DNA of 64,000 nt from Lactobacillus corticis (GTDB lineage: Bacteria > Bacillota > Bacilli > Lactobacillales > Lactobacillaceae): positions 146,280 to 210,279 of the forward strand of contig NZ_BMAY01000002.1 in NCBI RefSeq assembly GCF_018327645.1, read 5' to 3'. The notes under the pieces are model-generated. The model searched no databases and was not told the DNA's origin. It was given only the letters and a program-made list of their open reading frames with translations. The position numbers and the translations under genes were made by a program. Positions 1 through 7,669 of the stretch are shown in pieces; the first letter of the stretch is position 1; every line of letters begins with the position of its first letter.

Positions 1-371
1 TGGTCAAGCACAATGTCGCTGCAATTCCAGAGCGTTTCATCAGCATCGGAAAAATGCACCTTATGCAGGTTAATTCCCTGTGACCGGCGGAAAAGCTTGG
101 GTGCTTGCAGCGTACTATTATTAACGGTTATCTGTTTGGTATACCAGATCCCAGACCGCGACATCGTTTCAAAAATCGTATCATTAACGGTAATATTGCG
201 ACTGTACCACAATGGGTATTTCCAGCGAAAAACGGAGTTAACAATCGTTAGATTGCGACTTTCTTTTAATGGCGACTCGCCTTGGCCGAAAGTCGTATCA
301 ATTATTTCCGCATCCCGCACCTGGAACAGTGAACGCTCTCCTTCAAAGTATGCTCCTTGATATTTTTTCAT
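1..371 (-). CDS. DUF3737 family protein (3' part lies outside window)
   Basis: The reverse strand opens at an ATG at 371 behind a strong GGAGGG-type ribosome binding site and stays open to the window edge, so about 123 residues of the N-terminal part are visible. The sequence begins MKKYQGAYFEGERSLFQVRD and continues with motifs such as DTTFGQGESPLKES, WKYPLWYSRNITV and SGIWYTKQ. This is the pattern I recognise from the DUF3737 family of lactobacilli, proteins of roughly 280 residues predicted to fold as right-handed beta-helices. The repeated short strand/turn units support that fold. Function is unknown. The open frame on the opposite strand here is a shadow. Confidence 0.8.
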   Translation of the reverse strand, partial: MKKYQGAYFEGERSLFQVRDAEIIDTTFGQGESPLKESRNLTIVNSVFRWKYPLWYSRNITVNDTIFETMSRSGIWYTKQITVNNSTLQAPKLFRRSQGINLHKVHFSDADETLWNCSDIVLD

Positions 372-469
372 CGTCACCCTCCTGTTCTAACAGCTTTTGG
401 CTTAATCATAGTTGCTCTTAGGGAATATATCAAATAGTTATCTATTATTAACATTTATGCGCAAAAAGC

Positions 470-499
470 ATAATAAAAACTGCAGCCAAAACTGCAGTT
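470..499 (-). terminator. Intrinsic terminator of the antiporter gene
   Basis: Stem AACTGCAG/CTGCAGTT (478-485 with 492-499) around a six-base loop, followed on the minus strand by a T-rich run. It lies just after the stop of the antiporter gene. Confidence 0.7.
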
Positions 500-505
500 C
501 TTTCA

Positions 506-2326
506 TTAAACTTCTCGGCTTAAAACTTCCCGTGCGCGGTCAGCTTCTGTAACCTGACCTGTGTAAAGCAATTCATCACCGAGCTCAATAATCGTGGTTC
601 CGTGTGGTGAAATCCATTTACCATCACGCCGAATCCGGCTGACCGTCAAGCCGCCGATAAAGTCCCAATCCATCAAACGCTGACCAGCGTAGTTGGAGTT
701 CTTAACCACCACGTCGTAAAGCACGCTCTTGGAATCGAGCAAGATATCGTAGAAGGCTGGCGACTCAATCAAAGCCCGCATCGCACTGACATGAATATTG
801 AACATATTGAAGATTTCGATGCCCTCTTGTTTCATTTCAGCAATCCGCTCAGCACTTGGACTGTTTTGGTAAGCAATTACCCGCTTGACGCCATGTTTCT
901 TCGCCCATTTGGCGACTTCTAAGTTCTTATCATCATTTTGATAGGCAACCAGCAGAATATCGCAGTCATAAACATTTGCGGCTTCGAAGCTTTCATCATC
1001 CCGCTTAAGCAGAACCATATCTGCTACTCGGCTCTTGTAGGTATTGTAGTATTGCTCATTAGTGGCAACCATTTTTACTGAATACCACTTATCATGAAGC
1101 TCTTGGGCAACCGGCACCGTGCTGACCGTGGCCCCAACGATCGTGACCCGTTCCTTGATCTTATCTTCTGGCGTTAATTCAAATTTCGAATTGAAGATGA
1201 TCGGTGAAACAATACATACTACAATCGCAGCTAAAGTGAAGGCAGCCGACTGGGTTGAGGTCATCACGTTTAATTTACGCGCTACTTGTAAAGCAGGCAG
1301 CACAATCGTGATGGTCGTAGCAGTTAAAAAGCCCCCCGCAAGCGCATTGCGTTTGTTGAAAAAGCGCGCATAAATCACGGCCACCGGCATCTTAGCTAAG
1401 AAGAAGCAAATGATTAAGACCGGCACTAACATCAGTGCTTGGGCATTCGTAAACAGGCTAATCAAATCCAGTTTAACTCCAGTCATAATGAAGAAAAACG
1501 GGATAAAGAAGCCATAACCGATCGAGGTTAATTTATCCTTGGTTGATTCGCTTGGCTGCAACAATTTCATGATGATCCCAGCCAAAAAGGCCCCCAGGAT
1601 GTTTTCGGCCCCAACAGTTTCAGCAACTGTGACCAGGGTGAAAATTAGGAAAAAGGCTAAACGAATGTCCACCTGGGTAGTTGATTTAGTAATCTGAGTA
1701 AACCACTGATATGGTCGTTTAAACCGCAATAAAAGCACAATCGCAGCGATGAATAAGAAGACAATCAACCACAGGGTGCCGCCATTTCCGCCATTGATTG
1801 AGGCATAAAAAGTCAATCCAAACAAAGGAATAACTTCACCGAAAACGGCAGTCAGGAGAATGGTCTGCCCAATTGGTCGATTTAGAATTTCTTTTTCCTT
1901 AAGAGTGGCAATAACTACTCCCAAGGCGACCGTACTAAAGATGATCGTTGCTAAAACCACATCCTTAAAAAGTCCGAAGGCGCGCAAGAGTGCTGCTAGA
2001 ATTCCGGCAGCAACCAGGATACTAATAAAACCGCCCAGTGCTAAATAAAGCGGATTAACTTTTTCCTTTGGGCGCCCTTCTTCCTTCTTAAAGAGGTCAA
2101 AATTAATTTCCATCCCGGATAGGAACATCAGCAGAATCACACCTAAGTCTGCTAAAAAAGCCAACTGACTATTGTTAGATACTAGATGCAGGCCGCTCTT
2201 TCCAATAATTATCCCGACAATGATTTCAGCAACTGCAGTAGGTATGTTCTTGAGGTTAAAGCGCGCCATGACAATTGGAATGACCAGCGCCGCAAAAATC
2301 ACAAGCAACATTGACAGTTGTTCCAT
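506..2326 (-). CDS. Cation/proton antiporter (CPA2 family) with C-terminal TrkA domains
   Basis: Membrane antiporter exchanging a monovalent cation (K+ or Na+) for protons. Residues 1 to about 380 are a hydrophobic Na+/H+-exchanger domain of roughly 11-13 segments. Residues about 390-505 form a TrkA-N (RCK) nucleotide-binding domain starting VTIVGATVSTVPVAQ, and the last 75 residues are a TrkA-C domain (ISPHGTTIIELGDELLYTG). This layout is that of KefB/KefC-like or YjbQ-type regulated antiporters; which ion is carried cannot be read from the sequence. The first in-frame ATG (2338) overlaps the GGAGG ribosome binding site, so the ATG four codons later (2326) is the likelier start, giving 606 residues. 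Confidence 0.85.
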   Translation of the reverse strand: MEQLSMLLVIFAALVIPIVMARFNLKNIPTAVAEIIVGIIIGKSGLHLVSNNSQLAFLADLGVILLMFLSGMEINFDLFKKEEGRPKEKVNPLYLALGGFISILVAAGILAALLRAFGLFKDVVLATIIFSTVALGVVIATLKEKEILNRPIGQTILLTAVFGEVIPLFGLTFYASINGGNGGTLWLIVFLFIAAIVLLLRFKRPYQWFTQITKSTTQVDIRLAFFLIFTLVTVAETVGAENILGAFLAGIIMKLLQPSESTKDKLTSIGYGFFIPFFFIMTGVKLDLISLFTNAQALMLVPVLIICFFLAKMPVAVIYARFFNKRNALAGGFLTATTITIVLPALQVARKLNVMTSTQSAAFTLAAIVVCIVSPIIFNSKFELTPEDKIKERVTIVGATVSTVPVAQELHDKWYSVKMVATNEQYYNTYKSRVADMVLLKRDDESFEAANVYDCDILLVAYQNDDKNLEVAKWAKKHGVKRVIAYQNSPSAERIAEMKQEGIEIFNMFNIHVSAMRALIESPAFYDILLDSKSVLYDVVVKNSNYAGQRLMDWDFIGGLTVSRIRRDGKWISPHGTTIIELGDELLYTGQVTEADRAREVLSREV

Positions 2327-2419
2327 AATTTCCTCCATTCATTTTGTTTGCATCTATAATAACAAAATATCTGCAAAAATGGCGGATAAAGGTCTTTGAC
2401 TTGAAATGAAAAAATACTA

Positions 2420-2448
2420 TTGACAAATTAATTTATTCTCTTTAGTAT
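2420..2448 (+). promoter_or_regulatory. Promoter of the T-box/oppA transcript
   Basis: TTGACA (2420-2425), 17-base spacer, TAGTAT (2443-2448). It is close to the sigma-A consensus and correctly placed ahead of the T-box leader. Confidence 0.75.
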
Positions 2449-2459
2449 TAGAAATAAGT

Positions 2460-2710
2460 TAAGATAAACAGCGATGACGAGGAAAGTAGCTGCTGGCTTT
2501 TGGCACAGAGAGCCTTCATGATGGTGCAAGAAGGAGCAGAAGCGGGATGCGAAAATGGCCTCGGAGCAGAAGGTGCGATATTCAGTGCCTTCAGGGTCCG
2601 CCCTATACCGCGGTAACGTATCGCCTTCTTGGCCGTACGTGAGGCCCAAAATAGGTGGTACCGCGCTCAGGCGCCCTATTAGATCAAGCAGATCTAGTAG
2701 GGCGTTTTTT
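2460..2710 (+). promoter_or_regulatory. T-box riboswitch leader, probable Met specifier
   Basis: The leader carries the T-box core TAGGTGGTACCGCG (2652-2665) followed by a strong terminator hairpin (2672-2685 with 2691-2704, then six T). Upstream lies a Stem I-like region whose base pairs CGAGG with CCTCG. By alignment of the specifier-loop context (CGAAA then NNN) with characterised T-boxes, the specifier codon is ATG at 2555-2557, which would make it methionine-responsive. Uncharged tRNA binding would favour the antiterminator and allow transcription of the peptide-binding protein. The class is clear; the specifier call is an inference from sequence context. Confidence 0.88.
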
Positions 2711-2746
2711 ATTTGCTGGTTACACAAAATGAGAGGAAGAGAAGAT

Positions 2747-4369
2747 ATGAAGTTCAAACCATTTTTTATTGCAGCCGCTGCTCTTTTATTGACAGCCTGC
2801 AGCTCCAATAAGGCAAGTTCTGGTTCTACTGCCAAAAAACAAGTTCTCAATTGGTCAGAATCCACTGCTTTGTCAACGCAAGATCCGTCCCTGGCTACCG
2901 ATACCACCAGTTTCCAGGCATTGTTAAACACAGGAGATGGGCTCTATCGTTTGGATAAAAATAATAAGCCTAAACTGTCACTGGCTAAGAGCGTTAAAGT
3001 AACGGACGGCGGGAAGCAATATGACTTCACTTTGCGCAAAGATGCTAAATGGTCTAATGGGGATCAAATCACCGCCAAGGACTTCGTATATTCATATCGC
3101 AGAACGGTTACGCCAGCAACCAAGTCTGCTATGGCTTTTTACCTGTATCAAATCAAAAATGCCCAGGCTATTAACTCCGGGAAAAAACAGCCGACTGCTT
3201 TAGGCGTTACAGCAGTTTCTAAGTACCATTTACGGATTAAGCTTACTCGCCCTTTGAGCTACTTCAAGATTTTATTATCTTGGCCATTGTTCTTCCCGCA
3301 AAACCAAAAGTTCGTTGAACAAGCGGGCAAACTTTACGGTACCCAAGCTAAATACACGGTTTCATCCGGACCATTCGTTTTAAAGAAGTGGACTGGCACC
3401 AACAAGAGCTGGACCTTAGTCAAAAACAAGTACTACTGGGATAAAAAGCATGTGAAACTGACCAAGGTTAATGAACAAGTCAGTGAATCCACTACTACCA
3501 GCTACAATCTTTTCCAAGCTGGCAAAGCTGATGAGACCTTATTATCAGGCGAGCAAGTTTCTGCTAACAAGAATAAAGCAGGTTACCACCAACGTTTATC
3601 TTCAGCCATCCAACGGCTAGAATTGAACCAAAACAAGGTAAAAGCCTTCAAGAATCAGTCAATTCGTCAAGCTTTCTCATATGCAATCAACCGTAAGCAA
3701 TTAGCTTACAATGTTCTAAAAGACGGTTCGGTACCTGCTAAGGGGTTCGTGCCTTCAGGCATGGGAACCAACCCCAAGACCGGAGCACAATTTGAAGACG
3801 ATGCTTACGTCAAGAGTGCTGTTTCCTACAATTTAGCCAAGGCCAAGAAACTGCTTAAGAAGGGCTATCAAGAAACCGGCATTAAGTCAATCAAGGTAAC
3901 GCTATTAGTTAGCGACACTGATTCCGCCAAGCAAACCGCTGAATTCCTGCAAAGCAAGCTTGACCAGCTCCCAGGCGTATCAATTTCAATTCAAAGCTTG
4001 CCATATACGCAATTAATTCAACGGCAATCTGCCGGCAACTACCAATTAACGGTTAAAAATTGGCAAGCCGTGTTCGGCGATCCTATCAACTTCTTGGACG
4101 TTTATGAAACTGGCTCCAGCTATTTAAACAACGGCTGGTCCAACAAGACATTTGATAAGCTTTTGCATGAATCAGAAAATGTCTACGGCAACCAACCCGT
4201 TACACGCTGGAAGAAGTTAGTCGCAGCTGAAAAAGTATTAATGAAGAGCCAAGGTACGATTCCGTTGATTCAAGTTGCTAAACCGCAACTGCTGAAGACT
4301 TCAGTTAAAGGCGTATCCTTTAACCCAACTGGCGTGCCATACGACTTCAAGAACGTTTACCTCAAATAA
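2747..4369 (+). CDS. Oligopeptide ABC transporter substrate-binding lipoprotein (SBP_bac_5)
   Basis: A 540-residue extracellular peptide-binding lipoprotein. The N-terminus has a signal peptide ending in the lipobox LTAC with Cys18 as the lipidation site, then a Ser/Lys-rich linker and a full-length SBP_bac_5 domain with family motifs such as LRKDAKWSNGDQITAKDFVYS and the C-terminal GVPYDFKNVYLK. The start is the ATG at 2747, behind AGAGGAAGAGA. An upstream in-frame ATG at 2555 lies inside the T-box and is not a start. No permease or ATPase genes are adjacent, so it probably serves an Opp system encoded elsewhere. The T-box places it under amino-acid starvation control, probably methionine. 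Confidence 0.9.
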   Translation: MKFKPFFIAAAALLLTACSSNKASSGSTAKKQVLNWSESTALSTQDPSLATDTTSFQALLNTGDGLYRLDKNNKPKLSLAKSVKVTDGGKQYDFTLRKDAKWSNGDQITAKDFVYSYRRTVTPATKSAMAFYLYQIKNAQAINSGKKQPTALGVTAVSKYHLRIKLTRPLSYFKILLSWPLFFPQNQKFVEQAGKLYGTQAKYTVSSGPFVLKKWTGTNKSWTLVKNKYYWDKKHVKLTKVNEQVSESTTTSYNLFQAGKADETLLSGEQVSANKNKAGYHQRLSSAIQRLELNQNKVKAFKNQSIRQAFSYAINRKQLAYNVLKDGSVPAKGFVPSGMGTNPKTGAQFEDDAYVKSAVSYNLAKAKKLLKKGYQETGIKSIKVTLLVSDTDSAKQTAEFLQSKLDQLPGVSISIQSLPYTQLIQRQSAGNYQLTVKNWQAVFGDPINFLDVYETGSSYLNNGWSNKTFDKLLHESENVYGNQPVTRWKKLVAAEKVLMKSQGTIPLIQVAKPQLLKTSVKGVSFNPTGVPYDFKNVYLK

Positions 4370-4371
4370 AA

Positions 4372-4395
4372 AAAGAACCCTCACGGGTTCTTTTT
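4372..4395. terminator. Bidirectional terminator between oppA-like and glcD-like genes
   Basis: AAAGAACCC, loop TCAC, GGGTTCTTT with A and T runs on both sides; it sits between two convergent genes and serves both strands. Confidence 0.85.
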
Positions 4396-4400
4396 ACTTG

Positions 4401-5858
4401 CTAGACTAATTCTTTTGAACTGCTGCCTTGAGCATTATGCTTGCTGTCTTCCGCATCTTCCAATGGGAAAATCTTATCTGGGTTGATTACCCCATTTGGA
4501 TCAAACAAAGCCTTAACTTTTCTCAATAGGTCAGTGTAGTCCTTGCCATAAAAGTCTTCGTAGAAGTCCTTGCGAGCGTAGCCGATTCCATGTTCACCTG
4601 ACATATTGCCATCTACTGCGCGCGCCGTCTTGTACAATTCACTGATTACGTAGTTTGACTTGTCAGCAAATTCTTGATCATTTAATTCGTCGGAACATAG
4701 GTAAATGTGCAGGTTACCGTCACCAGCATGGCCAAAGTTTGGAATCCGCATGCCAGTTTCTGCTTCCAATTCATCGATCCGCTTTAAGACGTCCGGAATA
4801 TGGTTGATTGGCACGCTGACATCAACTTCGTCCATCTTCGGCGTAGATTTTTGAATTGCCAGCAGCAAGGATTCACGAGCTTCCCAAATCAGCTTGGCCT
4901 CAGCACTATCAGCATCCAAAACTACTGGTTTCATACCATGCATCGTGCTGGTTACTTCAACAATCGTATCAAGTTGGGCTTGTAATTCTTCCTTAGTAAA
5001 GGCATCAAGACCTAAGATAATGAAGCCGTCGCCTTCCTTGATTGGGAATTCTTTTTCGTAGTACTTTTCCCACAAATTCAAAACTTTGCGGCCCATGAAT
5101 TCAACCGTCGTTGGAACCACGCCACTAGCTAAAATAGCTGGTACTGATTCAATTGCGTGAGTTAACGTATCAAATGGAATAACTGCATTGATACTTTGCT
5201 TTGGCTTTGGGTAGAGGCGGACAGTAACTTCGCAAACAACTCCCAAGGTCCCTTCAGAGCCGATAATCAAGTCTTTAATTGAGTAGCCGGAACTGGCCTT
5301 AACTGACTTGGAGCCGAGCTTGTAAAGCTTGCCATCGGTCATCGCCACTTTCAATTGGCGAATATGTTCACGGGTTACGCCGTACTTGATTGCCTTCAAG
5401 CCACCGGCATTCGTGTTAACATTGCCCCCGATCGTTGCCCAGTGCATTGCTGGAGCTGGCATATAAGTAAATGGCTTGTCTGCCAAGAATTTATCAAGGT
5501 CATTCAGCCGCATTCCGGCTTGCACCGTTAAAGTCAGTGAACCCGGATCATACTCAACAACCTGGTTCATCTTTACCATATCCAGTGAAATGCCATGGTG
5601 CACGGTCAAGTTGGCACCCATCAAACCAGTTGAGTTGCCGCGCGGTACCAATGGAATCTTATGGTCGCTAGCATACTTAACAACTTTTTGGACTTCTTCG
5701 TTGGTAGTTGGTTGGATAACCAAATCAGGCATTGCGCGAACCGTCTTAAATTGGTCATGATCCCAGTGTTCAGTTGGTTCGGTAATAAAGCGTTCAGGAT
5801 CTGCGATATATGAGCGTAAAGTTTCAATGTCGGCAGCGGTTAACTTGTTAAATTGCAT
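4401..5858 (-). CDS. FAD-binding oxidoreductase, GlcD/D-lactate dehydrogenase type
   Basis: Flavoprotein of 485 residues with an N-terminal FAD-binding_4 (PCMH) domain: IPLVPRGNSTGLMGANL is the pyrophosphate-binding loop, followed by ATIGGNVNTNAGG and IGSEGTLGVV. The C-terminal FAD-oxidase domain carries NFGHAGDGNLHIY and SGEHGIG, which hold the metal and substrate ligands of the 2-hydroxy-acid dehydrogenase group. Its likely substrate is glycolate or D-lactate, with electrons passed to an acceptor that is not visible here. No GlcE or GlcF partner is adjacent. The ATG at 5858 is chosen because GGGGGG lies nine bases upstream; the longer frame to 5897 has no such signal. Confidence 0.85.
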   Translation of the reverse strand: MQFNKLTAADIETLRSYIADPERFITEPTEHWDHDQFKTVRAMPDLVIQPTTNEEVQKVVKYASDHKIPLVPRGNSTGLMGANLTVHHGISLDMVKMNQVVEYDPGSLTLTVQAGMRLNDLDKFLADKPFTYMPAPAMHWATIGGNVNTNAGGLKAIKYGVTREHIRQLKVAMTDGKLYKLGSKSVKASSGYSIKDLIIGSEGTLGVVCEVTVRLYPKPKQSINAVIPFDTLTHAIESVPAILASGVVPTTVEFMGRKVLNLWEKYYEKEFPIKEGDGFIILGLDAFTKEELQAQLDTIVEVTSTMHGMKPVVLDADSAEAKLIWEARESLLLAIQKSTPKMDEVDVSVPINHIPDVLKRIDELEAETGMRIPNFGHAGDGNLHIYLCSDELNDQEFADKSNYVISELYKTARAVDGNMSGEHGIGYARKDFYEDFYGKDYTDLLRKVKALFDPNGVINPDKIFPLEDAEDSKHNAQGSSSKELV

Positions 5859-6127
5859 ATTGGATGCCCCCCTATTTTGAAAAAATGTTTTCGTCAATTT
5901 CTACTCTATCCCAGCACAAATGAAAGCGCAAACATTTTATTTTGACTTTTCTGAATGTTATTTAAAGAACCTAGACCAGCTAGCATGTCAATCATTTAAA
6001 TAAATCAAAAAAATTATTTTTTAGCGATAATCAGTCTTTTTGTTCTATATGGACCAATTACCGCTTTTCCTTGCGCTATAATTATTTTTAACTGCTAATC
6101 TATGCTTAGAAATTGAGGTTATGCATC

Positions 6128-6943
6128 ATGACAGAACTTATTTTTAGTGATATTGACGGCACTTTAATTAATCAAAAGAAAGAAATTACGCCACTGACGA
6201 AACGCGCCCTGCAGTACCTAATCGCAACGGGCAATCTTTTCATTCCCGTCTCAGCTCGCAGCCCTCAAGCAATTCGTTCGGTAACAGATGAGATTATGCC
6301 TGATTGCCCTATTGGAGCTTTCAACGGCAGTTTAATTTACGACGAAAAAGGGCAAGTGATGCGTTCTATCACTATGGATTACGCCTCTGCGCACGCAATT
6401 ATCCAATTGATCGAAGAACAATATCCAACTCAAGTCAGCTGGAACTTATACTACTATGACCAGTGGTACTGCGCTTTGCCAAAAAGCAGCCGCGTTCAAA
6501 CAGAAGAAAGAATTGTAAAGGTGTCGGCTGAACCGATCCTGTTGCCTGAACTTGATGCCAAACAATTGCCTGGAGCTCACAAACTCCTCTTGATCGGTGA
6601 TCCCCAAGTTCTTGACGCCCTGCAACCGCAGCTAAAGCAGCGCTTTAACCAACTTGATTTTGTCAAAAGCGATCAACACCTCTTAGAGGCTATTCCTAAA
6701 GGAATCCAAAAAAGCGACATCATTGATTTCTTCTGCCAGCACGAAAAGCTTGATAATACGCATACTTGGGCTTTTGGCGACAACTACAATGATGAAGCCC
6801 TCTTGCGGGCAGCCAACCACAGCTTTTTGATGGGCAATGCTCCAAAAGACTTGCAGCCCCAATTCACCTTGACTGCTGATAACGATCACGATGGCATTTA
6901 TGTGGCCCTGAAAAAATATTTCCCAGGAAATTTGCCTTTTTAA
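6128..6943 (+). CDS. Cof-type HAD-IIB family phosphatase
   Basis: A 271-residue sugar-phosphate or nucleotide phosphatase of the haloacid dehalogenase superfamily, subclass IIB. Motif I is FSDIDGTLI at the N-terminus, with both catalytic aspartates. Motif II lies in FIPVSARSP, and motif IV is WAFGDNYNDEALL followed by the Cof-type ending LTADNDHDGIY. The substrate cannot be named from the sequence. The ATG at 6128 follows GAGG at 6115-6118, and a TATAAT at 6077-6082 may be its -10 element. A Noc-type 14-mer sits inside the last codons (6918-6931). Confidence 0.85.
   Translation: MTELIFSDIDGTLINQKKEITPLTKRALQYLIATGNLFIPVSARSPQAIRSVTDEIMPDCPIGAFNGSLIYDEKGQVMRSITMDYASAHAIIQLIEEQYPTQVSWNLYYYDQWYCALPKSSRVQTEERIVKVSAEPILLPELDAKQLPGAHKLLLIGDPQVLDALQPQLKQRFNQLDFVKSDQHLLEAIPKGIQKSDIIDFFCQHEKLDNTHTWAFGDNYNDEALLRAANHSFLMGNAPKDLQPQFTLTADNDHDGIYVALKKYFPGNLPF
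6918..6931. promoter_or_regulatory. Noc-binding-site-like 14-mer
   Basis: ATTTCCCAGGAAAT, one base from the published Bacillus subtilis Noc consensus ATTTCCCGGGAAAT. It is one of four exact copies in the window, here within the 3' end of the Cof hydrolase gene. Confidence 0.5.
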
Positions 6944-6952
6944 TCCGTAATG

Positions 6953-6991
6953 TTGACATGTGTAAACTTAACTGCTAAGATTACATATGTA
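6953..6991 (+). promoter_or_regulatory. Copper-responsive promoter with two cop-box operators
   Basis: TTGACA (6953-6958), 17-base spacer, TAAGAT (6976-6981). TACATATGTA at 6982-6991 is a perfect cop box (TACANNTGTA) and GACATGTGTA at 6955-6964 is a one-mismatch copy overlapping the -35 element. CopY-family repressors bind this motif, so the operon should be derepressed by copper. No copY gene lies nearby. Confidence 0.85.
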
Positions 6992-7013
6992 AACAGAAAA
7001 GGAGTCGATTAAA

Positions 7014-7391
7014 ATGGCAGCATCACAAATTATTACCATTGTTTTCGGTTTGGGTCTGATCGCCTTTATCCTCTGGTGGTTCTTTGCACCTCATAAGGAA
7101 ACTGCAGTTCATGCAGAAGTCAAAGACGGCCAGCAATCAGAAACCGTTGTAGTTAAAGGGGGCTATAGTCCTGCAACCATCATTGTTAAGAAGGGCCTGC
7201 CAGCCACCATTAACTTTGATCTGCAAGATTCAACCGCCTGCTTATCAATGATCACGTTTGATAAGCTGGGCATAAACGAAAAGTTGAATGCCGCTAAAGA
7301 TACAACCGTCAAAATTCCTACCAGCCAAGCCGGCGAGTACAACTTCGCTTGCGGAATGGATATGTTTCATGGAAAGGTGATCGTTAAATAA
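7014..7391 (+). CDS. Membrane-anchored cupredoxin-like copper chaperone (CupA type)
   Basis: A 125-residue protein with one N-terminal membrane segment (residues 5-24, IITIVFGLGLIAFILWWFFA) and an outer or inner facing cupredoxin-like domain. Putative copper ligands are Cys76 and the C-terminal cluster Cys113, Met115, Met117 and His119 in CGMDMFHG. The arrangement matches CupA of the pneumococcal cop operon, a membrane-tethered Cu(I) chaperone that passes copper to CopA. It is the first gene of the copper operon, directly behind the cop boxes, and overlaps the next gene by one base (TAATG). Confidence 0.8.
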   Translation: MAASQIITIVFGLGLIAFILWWFFAPHKETAVHAEVKDGQQSETVVVKGGYSPATIIVKKGLPATINFDLQDSTACLSMITFDKLGINEKLNAAKDTTVKIPTSQAGEYNFACGMDMFHGKVIVK

Positions 7392-7669
7392 TGTCTCTAT
7401 TCAGTAAAAAGCAAAACGCAAAAATCGTTGTTGATGGCGGCTACAAGCCGGAAGTCGTTCATTTTAAGCAAGGCCAGCCGGCTCAAGTCGCATTCCATGC
7501 CAAGAATGTTAACGGCTGTTTGTCACACGTTGTTTTCAAAGACCTTAATGTTGATTCAGATTTAACTGCTCAAAAAGTTACTAAGATTAACATTCCAACC
7601 GACAAGCCAGGTGAATACAACTTCGCTTGCGGGATGGACATGTTCCACGGAAAGATTGTTATCGACTAA
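7391..7669 (+). CDS. Small soluble cupredoxin-like copper-binding protein
   Basis: A 92-residue protein homologous to the preceding one but without a membrane segment or signal peptide, so predicted to be cytoplasmic. Its ligands line up: Cys43 and the cluster Cys80, Met82, Met84 and His86 in CGMDMFHG. It probably arose by tandem duplication and would act as a soluble Cu(I) carrier feeding CopA. That ATPase lacks the N-terminal metal-binding domain normally doing this job, which is an inference from domain content. It starts and ends in one-base overlaps (TAATG) with its neighbours, indicating translational coupling. Confidence 0.75.
   Translation: MSLFSKKQNAKIVVDGGYKPEVVHFKQGQPAQVAFHAKNVNGCLSHVVFKDLNVDSDLTAQKVTKINIPTDKPGEYNFACGMDMFHGKIVID

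Noticed and set aside
2428..2931. Minus-strand open frame of 167 codons
   Set aside because: It runs antisense through the T-box leader and the start of the peptide-binding gene, has no recognisable domain and no clear ribosome binding site.
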